A DNA stretch of 64,000 bases from Fibrella rubiginis (GTDB lineage Bacteria; Bacteroidota; Bacteroidia; Cytophagales; Spirosomataceae): contig NZ_JAFMYV010000001.1 of the NCBI RefSeq assembly GCF_017353185.1, forward strand, positions 558,001-622,000. The letters are read 5' to 3'. Positions 8,731 to 17,397 of the stretch are shown here, piece after piece (position 1 is the stretch's first letter; each line of letters opens with the position of its first letter). The position numbers and the translations under genes are program-made. Below the pieces are notes generated by a model. It was not told the origin of the DNA. It did no database searches and saw nothing but the letters and a program-made list of their open reading frames with translations.

Positions 8731-11601
8731 ATGAAAAAGCGATTACTAGCTGCCCTGCTTGGCATTTGTCTTTTTGCCAGCCAACGCCAGAACGCACAGG
8801 CACAAACGCCAGCTCTTCCGGGCAGTAGCCAACTTCCCGTTCCGTCAACACCAGCCAGCACAACGGTACCGCCGCCCGCCGCCGACACTACCGTTGTAGA
8901 CAGCACCCGACAAGCGCCAACGGCAGCCACCCCGACCAGCACAACCGAATCGCCAGCTAATGCCACCCCCGCCGTTGGGATGCCAACTCCGGCTGCATCG
9001 GCTACGGGTGTGCAACCCGCTTCGCCAGCAAACCCTGGCCTGAACAGTGGGCAGGGCCAGCCGGCCCCAGCCAATCAGACTACTGGTGGCGCAGAAGATA
9101 TTCCGCGGGGCAATGGAAAGATATCCGGCGTCATTCTCGACTCACTCACCAACAAACCTGTTGAGTTTGCGTCTGTAGCCCTCATCAATACGCAGACTGG
9201 CCGGCCGGTAGACGGGGCCGTTTGCGATGCGCAGGGTAAGTTTAGCATGAACCGGGTGCTGACCGGCACTTTCCGGCTGCTGGTTTCTTTTGTGGGGTAT
9301 CGCAACCAGATTGTGCCCCGCGTAACGGTCGAAGCCAGGGGCAGTAACGTGAACCTGGGTACCATTCTGCTGGCCCCCGAAGTGCGCAACCTGAAAGAAG
9401 TAACCGTGGTGGGGCAACAGGCTATGGTGGAAGAAAAAGTGGATCGGCTGGTTTACAATGCTGAAAAAGACCTGACAGCCAAGGGCGGCGATGCCACCGA
9501 CGTAATGCGTAAAGTGCCTATGCTTTCTGTTGACCTCGACGGCAACGTAAGTCTGCGCGGTAGCAGCAACGTGCGCGTGCTGATCAACAATAAGCCAAGT
9601 ACCATTGTGGCCAGTAGCGTAGCCGACGCCCTCAAGCAGATTCCCGCCGACATGATTAAGACGGTAGAAGTAATTACCAGCCCTTCCGCCAAGTATGATG
9701 CCGAAGGATCAGCGGGGATTATCAACATTGTGACCAAGAAAAACACGCTGCAGGGCCTTACGCTGAACCTCGATTCGGGGGTGGGTAACCGGGGGGCAAA
9801 CCTGGGCGTACAGGGTAACCTCAGGACCGGCAAAATGGGCTTCTCGCTCAATGGCTTTGGCCGGGCCAACTATAACGTGGTTGGTGATTATGAAAATCGC
9901 CAGACGGCCGGTACCGTACTCACCACCCAACGGGCCAACACCCGCAACAATGGGTTGTTTGGTCAGTATCAGTTAGGCTGGGATTATGACATCAACAAGA
10001 CCACGTCACTGACTACCAGCATTCGCTATGGTGCCCGCAACCAGTACAACTACCAGGACAAGCTGACAACCACCTCGTTTTTGCCCACTACTACCCAGAT
10101 TGGGGTGCGCGATGTGGATGTGAAAGACCTGTCGGGTACGTTCGACGCCAACGTCGATTTCACAAAGACCTACAAACCGCAGCAGGAGTTAAGCATCCTG
10201 ACCCTGTTCAGCCAGAATAACCGGACTAATAACTTCATTGCCAGCATCTACGACAGCCCGTCGGCGCTAAGTATTCTGAGCCGCGAACGTAACGACAACA
10301 ACAGCCGCAACCAGGAAACCACGTTTCAGGTAGACTACCAGACGCCGATCAAGACCAATCAGATGCTGGAGACGGGTGCCAAAGGTATTTTCCGGCAGGT
10401 AAACAGTGATTACTCGTACCTGATTGCCTCAGGCGAGACAGCCGCCTTTACAACAAACCCGGCACGCAAGCCTAACGGCCTCGACTACAACCAGAACGTG
10501 GCGGCGGGCTACCTGTCGTATACCTATTCGACCAAAAACAAGTTTACGGTGAAAGCCGGTGCCCGCTACGAGTATACCTTCATTGATGCTCGTTTTCTGA
10601 ATGCCACCGGCGATGCCCTGACCTCAAACGTGGCTAGTATCCCCAGCTATGGTAATCTGGTGCCCAGCATCAACGTGTCGAAGAGCCTGAAGGGTGGAAA
10701 AACCATCAAGCTGGCGTATAACCGCCGTTTGCAGCGTCCAGGTATTCAGTTCTTAAACCCGAACGTGAATGCCGCCAATCCGCAAAACATCACGGTGGGT
10801 AACCCGCTGCTCCGCGCCGAACTGACCGACAACTTTGAGTTCAGCACCAGCACGTACATCAAACAGGTATACATCAATGGATCGGTGTTTGCCCGGCTCA
10901 CGAACAACTCGATCTCGACCGTGCGCGACACGGTTCAATTGGCGCTTGATCCAACCAATCCGGTACTGCAGCGGGTGCTTCAGACATCATACGCCAACAT
11001 TGGGCAGGAGAACGCCTACGGTGTCAACATCTTTGGTAATGCCACGCTGTTTTCGAAACTGCAACTTGGTGGTGGCGGCGACGTGTACTACGCGGTGCTG
11101 AGCAACAACAGCCCTAACCCGGCCCTGCAGGCCCGGAACACGGGTGTGGTGGTAACGGGTCGCCTGTTTGCCTCATACCAGATGAAGAAAGGCTGGGGCA
11201 TCCAGGGTTTCGGTTTTGCGCGGGGTAAGCAGATTCAGTTGCAGGGCTATCAGGGCAGCTTTGCCTTCTACAGCCTGGGTATCCGCAAAGAGTTCGCCGA
11301 GAAACGGGGCAGCTTCGGTGTTGCCGCCGAGAACTTCTTCAACCATCCGTTTACGGTTCGGTCAGAGTCAAGTTCGCCGGTATTCTCGCAGGTGCAGGTG
11401 CAAAACCTGTATAACGCGGGCGTTCGGGCTACGTTTAGCTATCGTTTTGGCAAGATGAGCTTCGACGGCGGTGGCTTTGGCCGGCGTAAGAAATCGGTGA
11501 ATAATGACGACGTAAAAGAAGGTGAAGGTGGTGGCAACGGTGGCGGTCAGCAACCCGCCGCCCCGGCTGCACCCGCCGGTGGTAACCGCGGGCCGAGGTA
11601 G
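8731..11601 (+). CDS. TonB-dependent receptor-like outer membrane beta-barrel protein
   Basis: 956 residues. Signal peptide to about residue 25 (ends NAQAQ), then a low-complexity Pro/Ala/Thr segment (26-125), a carboxypeptidase-regulatory-like domain (KISGVILDSLTNKPVEFASVALI), a plug (DATDVMRKVPMLSVDLDGNVSLRGSSNVRVLINNKPS), then a barrel of the OMP_b-brl_3 type. The C-terminus adds a Gly/Pro-rich tail (EGEGGGNGGGQQPAAPAAPA) after the last strand, which is unusual for a barrel whose final strand normally ends the protein. No partner lipoprotein is adjacent. Substrate not predictable. Confidence 0.9.
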   Translation: MKKRLLAALLGICLFASQRQNAQAQTPALPGSSQLPVPSTPASTTVPPPAADTTVVDSTRQAPTAATPTSTTESPANATPAVGMPTPAASATGVQPASPANPGLNSGQGQPAPANQTTGGAEDIPRGNGKISGVILDSLTNKPVEFASVALINTQTGRPVDGAVCDAQGKFSMNRVLTGTFRLLVSFVGYRNQIVPRVTVEARGSNVNLGTILLAPEVRNLKEVTVVGQQAMVEEKVDRLVYNAEKDLTAKGGDATDVMRKVPMLSVDLDGNVSLRGSSNVRVLINNKPSTIVASSVADALKQIPADMIKTVEVITSPSAKYDAEGSAGIINIVTKKNTLQGLTLNLDSGVGNRGANLGVQGNLRTGKMGFSLNGFGRANYNVVGDYENRQTAGTVLTTQRANTRNNGLFGQYQLGWDYDINKTTSLTTSIRYGARNQYNYQDKLTTTSFLPTTTQIGVRDVDVKDLSGTFDANVDFTKTYKPQQELSILTLFSQNNRTNNFIASIYDSPSALSILSRERNDNNSRNQETTFQVDYQTPIKTNQMLETGAKGIFRQVNSDYSYLIASGETAAFTTNPARKPNGLDYNQNVAAGYLSYTYSTKNKFTVKAGARYEYTFIDARFLNATGDALTSNVASIPSYGNLVPSINVSKSLKGGKTIKLAYNRRLQRPGIQFLNPNVNAANPQNITVGNPLLRAELTDNFEFSTSTYIKQVYINGSVFARLTNNSISTVRDTVQLALDPTNPVLQRVLQTSYANIGQENAYGVNIFGNATLFSKLQLGGGGDVYYAVLSNNSPNPALQARNTGVVVTGRLFASYQMKKGWGIQGFGFARGKQIQLQGYQGSFAFYSLGIRKEFAEKRGSFGVAAENFFNHPFTVRSESSSPVFSQVQVQNLYNAGVRATFSYRFGKMSFDGGGFGRRKKSVNNDDVKEGEGGGNGGGQQPAAPAAPAGGNRGPR

Positions 11602-11615
11602 GCTTAATTAAGTCC

Positions 11616-11700
11616 AAAGTCTAAAGTCCAGGGTCTAAAGTTGCTTCGCGTTCGGACACACCGCATGTGAAGCAACTTTAGACCCTGGACTTTAGACTTT
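11616..11700. repeat. Long perfect inverted repeat (GTCTAA family)
   Basis: Perfect 32-nt arms (11616-11647, 11669-11700) with a 21-nt loop. Arms are AAAGTCTAAAGTCC-type quasi-tandem units ending with GTTGCTTC at the loop, the same loop-proximal motif as the elements at 6482 and 58130. It starts 14 nt after the receptor stop codon. Confidence 0.95.
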
Positions 11701-11715
11701 AAACCCGCCTTCCCC

Positions 11716-11723
11716 TATCTTGT
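11716..11723 (+). promoter_or_regulatory. Candidate -7 element TATCTTGT for the ATP-grasp gene
   Basis: TA-N2-TTGT four bases before the ATG, downstream of a palindrome. It is a near match to TAnnTTTG and again predicts an almost leaderless transcript. Weak on its own. Confidence 0.35.
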
Positions 11724-11727
11724 TAGC

Positions 11728-13212
11728 ATGAAGCAGTCGCAGTCTCAGAACGGCCAAAAGCAGTCTCAAAGCCAGCATTCCCGCAAATTTTCGTTTGCCC
11801 ACTACAAGTCCGACAATTTCTTTGATGAGATGTTTGGGGCCGACGGAGAGGTGCGGGCGGGGTATGCGCCGTTTCGGCAGCGCGTGGAACAGCTCACCCG
11901 CGACGAGATGCTCAGCCGCCAACAGGCCGCCGAACGTACGCTCATGAGCATGGGCATCACCTTCAACGTGTATTCGGAAGGGGAGGGGACCGAGCGGATT
12001 ATGCCCATCGACATTATCCCGCGCATTATCGAAGCCGCCGAATGGAATCAGATGGAGCAGGGCCTGGTGCAACGGATCAAGGCGCTGAACCTGTTTATCG
12101 ACGATGTCTATAACGAGCAGAAAATCCTCAAAGACGACGTCGTTCCCCGCGACCTGATCGAGTCGAGCAAGTGTTTTCTGGAGCCTTGCCTGGGTGTGCA
12201 TCCGCCCAAAGACATCTGGTGCCACATCACCGGTACCGACCTGATCCGGGGCGACGACGGGCAATACATGGTGCTGGAAGATAACCTGCGCTGTCCGTCG
12301 GGGGTATCGTATATGCTGGAAAACAGGGAGTTGACAAAACAGACGTTCCCCGAAGTGCTGGCCAGTACCGGCGTGCGGCCTGTTTCGGACTACCCCACGC
12401 GGCTGCTGCAAATGCTCCAGCACATTGCCGACCGCCCCGACCCCACGGTGGTGGTGCTCACGCCGGGCATCTACAATTCAGCCTATTTTGAGCATTCCTA
12501 TCTGGCCCAGCAAATGGGTGTGGACCTGGTCGACGCGCGGGATCTGGTGGTGTCGGGTGGGTATGTGAAAATGCGTACGACCAAAGGCTTCCGTATTGTC
12601 GACGTGATCTACCGCCGGATCGACGATTCGTTTCTTGATCCCAAAACGTTCAACCCCGACTCGCTCATTGGGGTGCCGGGCATCTTCGAAGTGTTCAAAA
12701 AAGGCCGCGTAGCCCTGGCCAACGCCCCCGGCACCGGCGTGGCCGACGATAAGGTGGTGTATGCCTATGTGCCGCGCATCATCGAGTACTATCTGCACGA
12801 AAAGCCCCTGATCCAGAACGTACGCACCTACATCTGCGGCGAGGCCGACGACCGCCAATACGTGCTCGACAACATTGGTGACCTGGTGGTGAAAGAAGCC
12901 AACGAGGCGGGCGGCTACGGGATGCTGATTGGCCCAAAAGCCACCAAAAAAGACCACGACCTGTTTCGGCAGAAGATTCAGGAGAACCCCCGCAACTACA
13001 TTGCCCAACCCACCATCTCACTCTCTCGCGTACCCTGCCTCATCGACGGCCACGCTGAAGGTCGCCACGTAGACCTGCGCCCCTATATCCTCTACGGCGA
13101 ACAGATCAACGTAATCCCCGGCGGCCTCACCCGCGTCGCCATGCGCAAAGGTTCACTAGTCGTCAACTCGTCGCAAGGTGGTGGCGGCAAGGATACGTGG
13201 GTACTGTATTGA
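11728..13212 (+). CDS. Circularly permuted type 2 ATP-grasp protein
   Basis: 494 residues, the length and wording of the circularly permuted ATP-grasp family (old DUF404/DUF407): RIIEAAEWNQMEQGLVQRIKAL, FIDDVYNEQKILKDDVVP, GTDLIRGDDGQYMVLEDNLR (metal/nucleotide-binding region), PSGVSYMLENR, and a Gly-rich end (SSQGGGGKDTWVLY). The family is thought to ligate amino groups to carboxylates in an uncharacterised peptide-like pathway, normally beside an alpha-E (DUF403) protein and a transglutaminase-like protease. Neither partner is next to it here; a decayed locus follows instead. Family certain, pathway unknown. Confidence 0.88.
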   Translation: MKQSQSQNGQKQSQSQHSRKFSFAHYKSDNFFDEMFGADGEVRAGYAPFRQRVEQLTRDEMLSRQQAAERTLMSMGITFNVYSEGEGTERIMPIDIIPRIIEAAEWNQMEQGLVQRIKALNLFIDDVYNEQKILKDDVVPRDLIESSKCFLEPCLGVHPPKDIWCHITGTDLIRGDDGQYMVLEDNLRCPSGVSYMLENRELTKQTFPEVLASTGVRPVSDYPTRLLQMLQHIADRPDPTVVVLTPGIYNSAYFEHSYLAQQMGVDLVDARDLVVSGGYVKMRTTKGFRIVDVIYRRIDDSFLDPKTFNPDSLIGVPGIFEVFKKGRVALANAPGTGVADDKVVYAYVPRIIEYYLHEKPLIQNVRTYICGEADDRQYVLDNIGDLVVKEANEAGGYGMLIGPKATKKDHDLFRQKIQENPRNYIAQPTISLSRVPCLIDGHAEGRHVDLRPYILYGEQINVIPGGLTRVAMRKGSLVVNSSQGGGGKDTWVLY

Positions 13213-13252
13213 CATAGCACTTTTTGTAAATTCGTAGGTTATCGAAAGCATT

Positions 13253-13433
13253 ATGACACAGGAGATTAGCTACAAGGGAGGTCGTATGGTTAAAGATCCC
13301 TGCCAAATGACTGATGATGAGCGGGCCCTATAGCAACGCCAGTGCGCTCAGGAAGTGCGGGACTACCTATTCTCTATCGGTCAGCCGCTTGTGTATAAAC
13401 GACAGGATGGCCGTACTATAGCCGAATACAAAG
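13253..13433 (+). pseudogene. Remnant of a small ORF with an in-frame amber stop
   Basis: An ATG at 13253 opens a frame (MTQEISYKGGRMVKDP) that meets TAG at 13331 after 26 codons. The same frame then stays open with a protein-like sequence (QEVRDYLFSIGQPLVYKR, AEYKAGG). One change, TGG to TAG, would explain the stop. The reading merges into the truncated RES gene near 13430, where the protein-like frame changes. I do not recognise the family; a small antitoxin-like partner of a toxin is possible but not shown. Confidence 0.4.
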
Positions 13434-13784
13434 CTGGAGGTGATGGTACACCTGCCAATGATGGCCTACGCAGCATTGCCTACATTCCACCTGTTCACCC
13501 TTGCGATCCCCGACGAGCCGGGTCTTATTTTCTATACCGAACACAGCCGCCTACCCCCGTACTGGCGCACCGGCACTTCTGACGAAACGCAGTCGATCTT
13601 CGCCGACTGGTTAATCGACCCGTTCTCACTGGCATTAGCCGTGCCATCCGTAATCATGGATCTGTCGTATAACGTGCTACTACATCCGGACCATCCTGCT
13701 TTTGATCAGATCGCGGTGGTCGATCAAATGATCTTGCCCGTTGATCAGCGACTTTGGCGCTACGAGACGCAGATGGGTAAGTGA
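13434..13784 (+). pseudogene. 5'-truncated RES-domain toxin (NAD-degrading family)
   Basis: The frame begins, without a proper start, at LEVMVHLP and continues through FHLFTLAIPDE, LPPYWRTG, a DETQSIFADWL segment, LALAVPSVIMDLSYNVLLHP and DQRLW. These match the C-terminal half of RES-domain proteins in order (E..VHL, LP..WR, stQ..G..Wl, VPS....NyLLnP.HP, D.RL). The N-terminal part with the conserved Arg/Tyr and GGRWN-type motif is missing, so it should be inactive. RES toxins of this type pair with Xre/MbcA-like antitoxins; none is present. Fusion to the upstream remnant suggests a deletion. Confidence 0.65.
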
Positions 13785-13793
13785 TAGATACGC

Positions 13794-14285
13794 CTAGTTT
13801 GCCGCGTCGATGTAGTCAAGTACCTGCTTGATTTGCAGATCGGTGAGGTTGGTGAACGACGACATCTGGATTTTGCCGTAGTCGTTGAAAATCTTCGTAG
13901 CGTAGGGGTCGCCGCTGGCCACCACCGCCGACGAATTACGAATCCATTTCACCAACCAGGCATCGCCCGGTGTGCGCTGCCGGACGCCTTTCAGCCCCGG
14001 ACCCACCAGCCGGTCTTCGTTGGCATTGTGGCAGGCGGTACACAAACTCGTAAACGTTGCCTTCCCCGCCAGCGCATCAGCCGACATAGGTTTTGGGCCC
14101 GATGACACAACATCGCTACCACCTGCTGTCGATGATGGACCCGCTGACGAGGCCATCGCTACCGTGTTGTTTTCCTGCGGCATGAGCCAGGCCACGGCAA
14201 ACACCAGTACCAACATGAGCGAAACGGTGGCGACCAGGGCGTAAATGGCCGCAATCAGGGCACGGAGTTGAGCAGGCGAAAGCAT
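13794..14285 (-). CDS. Membrane-anchored monohaem cytochrome c
   Basis: 163 residues: an uncleaved N-terminal helix (about residues 8-35), a Ser/Gly-rich spacer, and a class I cytochrome c domain with C82-T-A-C85-H86 for covalent haem and a probable axial Met at M141 (KIQMSSF). VGPGLKGV matches the GP.L.G turn of the family. It faces the periplasm and probably carries electrons to a terminal oxidase or from a dehydrogenase. It is a stand-alone gene; the downstream neighbour is the RES remnant, read toward it. Confidence 0.9.
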   Translation of the reverse strand: MLSPAQLRALIAAIYALVATVSLMLVLVFAVAWLMPQENNTVAMASSAGPSSTAGGSDVVSSGPKPMSADALAGKATFTSLCTACHNANEDRLVGPGLKGVRQRTPGDAWLVKWIRNSSAVVASGDPYATKIFNDYGKIQMSSFTNLTDLQIKQVLDYIDAAN

Positions 14286-14364
14286 GGGTGTGCGTTTGTG
14301 GTTTGACGAATCGGCTGGTCAGCAAGTTAACCGTGCAGCGACAAACCACAAACTCATTGCCACT

Positions 14365-16272
14365 TTACTTCATCACCTGCACCTCGATGGCCGAATTGCC
14401 ATACACGTTGTGCGTAGCTTTCTGAAAATCGGCTGGGTTAGCCTCGAAGATGTTGGGTACGAACGTCTGCGGGTTACGGTCGATGAGGGGGAACCATGTG
14501 CTCTGCACCTGAATCATGAGCCGGTGGCCTTTTTTGAGCGTATGGAGCACATCCTGTAACCGAAACGTGACGGGCGTGATCTCGCCAGGCTTGAACGGCT
14601 CCGGTTTTTCAAATGAGTTGCGGAACCGCCCGCGCATCACCTCCGACCGTACCATTTGCTGATAGCCCCCAAGTTCAATGTTTTTGTTGGGCATATACGG
14701 GTGATTCGGCTCGTTGGGTGGGTACACGTCAATGAGTTTTACTACCCAGTCGGCGTCGGTGCCGGTGGTACTTACATTGAGTTTAGCCGTGATTTCGCCG
14801 CCCAGAGTCAGGTCTTCGGTCAGGGGTTCTGTCTGGAACACCAGCACGTCGGGTCGGCGACCGGCAAAGCGCTGGTCTTCTGACATATAGTTAAACGGTG
14901 TGAACCCCGTCGTGGTCGTGTTGTCTTCGGTGTAGGGAACGGGCTTGGCAGGGTCGCTCACAAAGGCTGACATGCCTGTCCCTGCCTGTTGGCTCAGGCT
15001 ACCGTTGGCGTTCAGGTAATAGGTCTGCGTCTGGGCTTCGGCGGCGGGCCATTTGGCAAATTCGCGCCACGCTTTTTTGCCCGTATCGAACAAATACGCT
15101 TCAGGCAGGCCTGACTTGCCGTCGCCCTTGAGGTGGGCAGTAAAGAATTTGGCTTCGATATTCCGCTGGTAGAACGTGGCAATGCTGTCGCCGAAATAGA
15201 TGTTGCTGTGCAGCGCATGACCCGTCTCCTGCGACCAGCGTCCGTGGCCAAAAGGACCCATCACCAGCGTATTGGCGGCCATGTCGGGGTTGTTTTTTTC
15301 GAGCGTTTTGTAAATGTTGAGCGGGCCGTAGAGGTCTTCGGCGTCGAACCAGCCACCCACGGTCATCACCGCATGTTTCACGCCTTTGAGGTGAGGCAGG
15401 ATGCTTCGCTTCTGCCAAAAGGCGTCGTAGTTGGGGTGGGCTACGGTTTCCTGCCAGTAGAAATTGTCTTTGTAGTATTTGTCCGCATTCTTCAACGGGC
15501 CAAGGTCTAACTGCCACTGAAACCCGTCCTGTGTGCCTGTCTGGATGAGTTTGTTTTCATACCACTCGCGGGCCGTGGAAACCGGACCGGGGTGCTGAAT
15601 GCCGAAGACGGGGAATGTGAATATGTACGCCTGAATGAAGGCACCATTGTGGTGGAAATCGTCGAAGAAGAAATCGCTGACGGGGGCCTGCGGCGACGAG
15701 GCTTTCAGGGCCGGGTGGGCGTTGGGCAGGGCGGCGGCCGTGTAGAAACCGGGGTAGCTGATGCCCCACATACCCACGCGCCCGTTGTGGTTGGGTACGT
15801 TCTTCAGCAGCCACTCGATGGTGTCGTAGGTATCCGAACTCTCATCAACAAGGGTAGAACTGGCCGGGGCCGTTACGGCTCTGCGCTTTCCCCTTTTGGC
15901 CGGCACCACCGGTGCCCCGTCTGTCACGGTGGGTGTCATGTTGGTCCAGGTACCTTCGCTCATCCACCGGCCCCGCACGTCCTGATACACCATAATGTAT
16001 TTGTCGCGCATGGCCGTAGCCGACGGTCCTACCTGCCGGGGGTAGGCGTCGGGGCCATAGGGGGCCACGCTGTAGCAGGTGCGCTGCATCAGAAACGGGT
16101 ATTTTGTTGTCGCCGAAGCATCGCGGGGTACGTAGACGGTGGTGTGCAGCTTTGTCCCGTCACGCATCGGGATTTTGTACTCGTATTTCTGGTACAGGTC
16201 TTTCACCGGGCTCGACTGGCCAAAAGCGGCGGCGGTGACAATGAGAAAGAGGGCGGTAATGAATCGTGTCAT
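14365..16272 (-). CDS. Exported CocE/NonD-family (S15) hydrolase
   Basis: 635 residues from the ATG that gives a clean signal peptide (MTRFITALFLIVTAAAFGQS); an upstream ATG adds 19 residues before it and is less likely. The alpha/beta-hydrolase nucleophile elbow is GMWGISYPGFYTAA (Ser172), and FGHGRW probably holds the catalytic His region. The C-terminal part (after about residue 400) is the jelly-roll domain of X-Pro dipeptidyl-peptidases (LTEDLTLGGEITAKLNVSTT). Family members cleave X-Pro dipeptides, acyl esters or beta-lactam side chains; the substrate here is open. Periplasmic or secreted. Confidence 0.88.
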   Translation of the reverse strand: MTRFITALFLIVTAAAFGQSSPVKDLYQKYEYKIPMRDGTKLHTTVYVPRDASATTKYPFLMQRTCYSVAPYGPDAYPRQVGPSATAMRDKYIMVYQDVRGRWMSEGTWTNMTPTVTDGAPVVPAKRGKRRAVTAPASSTLVDESSDTYDTIEWLLKNVPNHNGRVGMWGISYPGFYTAAALPNAHPALKASSPQAPVSDFFFDDFHHNGAFIQAYIFTFPVFGIQHPGPVSTAREWYENKLIQTGTQDGFQWQLDLGPLKNADKYYKDNFYWQETVAHPNYDAFWQKRSILPHLKGVKHAVMTVGGWFDAEDLYGPLNIYKTLEKNNPDMAANTLVMGPFGHGRWSQETGHALHSNIYFGDSIATFYQRNIEAKFFTAHLKGDGKSGLPEAYLFDTGKKAWREFAKWPAAEAQTQTYYLNANGSLSQQAGTGMSAFVSDPAKPVPYTEDNTTTTGFTPFNYMSEDQRFAGRRPDVLVFQTEPLTEDLTLGGEITAKLNVSTTGTDADWVVKLIDVYPPNEPNHPYMPNKNIELGGYQQMVRSEVMRGRFRNSFEKPEPFKPGEITPVTFRLQDVLHTLKKGHRLMIQVQSTWFPLIDRNPQTFVPNIFEANPADFQKATHNVYGNSAIEVQVMK

Positions 16273-16373
16273 GGGCGAAGTGCATAGAGAGTATAAAGCA
16301 AAGATGGCTGACGGCCAGCCCTTCAACAAGCGCAGAGCTAGACGTCAGCCATTAACAGCACTGAAAAATCCTG

Positions 16374-16404
16374 GTGATGCCATCGTTTGGAGCGATGGCA
16401 TCAC
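16374..16404 (-). terminator. Hairpin at the end of the FHA/SEDS-PBP gene cluster
   Basis: Perfect 12-bp stem (GTGATGCCATCG / CGATGGCATCAC) with a 7-nt loop. On the minus strand the hairpin follows the FHA stop codon at once (its arm shares a base with the stop) and is followed by CAGGATTTTTC, a short T tract. It is a plausible terminator for the whole minus-strand cluster. Confidence 0.55.
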
Positions 16405-17303
16405 TAGGCCACGCCCTCTACCAGTAGCTTCGCTTCGCCGCCGAACTCGATCTGATCGCCGGGGGAAAGGGCGTAGCCCATGCCGGGCATGTCGGCGCGT
16501 TCGATGGTGTCGTCGGCATGGAGAATCTTGGTTTTGTTGCCGCTGGCGGGCAGGCCACCGGGGTCGGCGTAGAGACGGAACCGGCGGTTTACACTGTCGT
16601 ACTTGATGGTGGCATGTTGCCGGCTCACTACCAGATTTGCTTCGCCCCGTTTCTCGTCGAACCCCGCGTCGTCACCATCCAGAAAGACAATGTCGTTGGT
16701 ACGGATCCGGCCAGAGGCGGTCTCTACGGTTTGTCCGCGCCCAATGGTAAACTCTGTTTTTTGGGTCGAATCGAGGAAATAGCTATCCAGCACGGTTTGC
16801 CCCACCAGCACCCGCAGTTGAATTTGGGCGGGATTCATGGTGGCAACAACGGGCTTGAAAATCAGGCTAAGACCGTAGTCGCCCTGGTGGTAGGTGCATT
16901 CTACGGGGAGGGCATCGGGCACCAATTGCCACTCAAAGGGCCAATTGGGCGGCAAGGCAATGTAATGATTAGCCAGGTGACGATTCAGTTCGGCCTGAAA
17001 CTGACCGGGCTGGTGGGCATATAACACTACGCCCATCAGTTGCTCATCGTCGGGTGTGGGGCAGCGTACCCAGAGGCGCAGGCCCAGCGGTGCATTTTCC
17101 TTTTCGTTGGCGTAGGGCGTGAGCTTTTCCACCAGAAAACGGAATAGCTCGTCCCGTTTCCGGGGTGCGGGCGGAGGTTTAGGCGCAGCTGTCTGGCTCG
17201 GAACGGGCACGGGTTTTTCAGGTACCGCCGCCCGTTCGGTTGGTGTTTCGGCCGGTGGCGTACCCATGCCAAACAGGCGCTTCAGGTTATCAGAGAAGGG
17301 CAT
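16404..17303 (-). CDS. FHA-domain protein, last gene of the kinase/SEDS-PBP cluster
   Basis: 299 residues, no signal peptide or membrane helix. Pro/Ala-rich linker (about 17-47), a novel alpha/beta-like N-terminal domain (about 50-165, DELFRFLVEKLTPY to YGLSLIFKP), and a C-terminal FHA domain (about 185-295) with FTIGRG, VSRQHATIKYD and GNKTKI, which hold the Arg, Ser-x-x-His and Asn that bind phosphothreonine in this fold. By family it docks on Thr-phosphorylated partners; the kinases 5 kb upstream on the same strand are the obvious source. It is 94 nt downstream of the SEDS-PBP gene. Confidence 0.88.
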   Translation of the reverse strand: MPFSDNLKRLFGMGTPPAETPTERAAVPEKPVPVPSQTAAPKPPPAPRKRDELFRFLVEKLTPYANEKENAPLGLRLWVRCPTPDDEQLMGVVLYAHQPGQFQAELNRHLANHYIALPPNWPFEWQLVPDALPVECTYHQGDYGLSLIFKPVVATMNPAQIQLRVLVGQTVLDSYFLDSTQKTEFTIGRGQTVETASGRIRTNDIVFLDGDDAGFDEKRGEANLVVSRQHATIKYDSVNRRFRLYADPGGLPASGNKTKILHADDTIERADMPGMGYALSPGDQIEFGGEAKLLVEGVA

Positions 17304-17331
17304 AATGAGGTTTGATTTCGGTAGTTATTGG

Positions 17332-17365
17332 TCGTTGTCACTCGGCTGGAGCCAAGCGACAACGA
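17332..17365. repeat. Short inverted repeat between SEDS-PBP and FHA genes
   Basis: 8-nt arms TCGTTGTC / GACAACGA with an inner GGCT/AGCC-like pairing. It lies in the 94-nt gap of the minus-strand cluster. It has no T tract, so it is more likely an RNA stability or attenuation element than a terminator. Confidence 0.45.
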
Positions 17366-17397
17366 ACGAAGGGCATAGTTAAGGTTGAGTTTGTTCA

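Noticed and set aside
11692-12423. 243-codon open frame opposite the ATP-grasp gene
   Set aside because: Antisense shadow; it starts inside a conserved enzyme and ends in a palindrome arm.
13355-13582. Independent 75-residue gene
   Set aside because: It is the continuation of the frame interrupted by TAG at 13331, and its second half overlaps the RES remnant out of frame.
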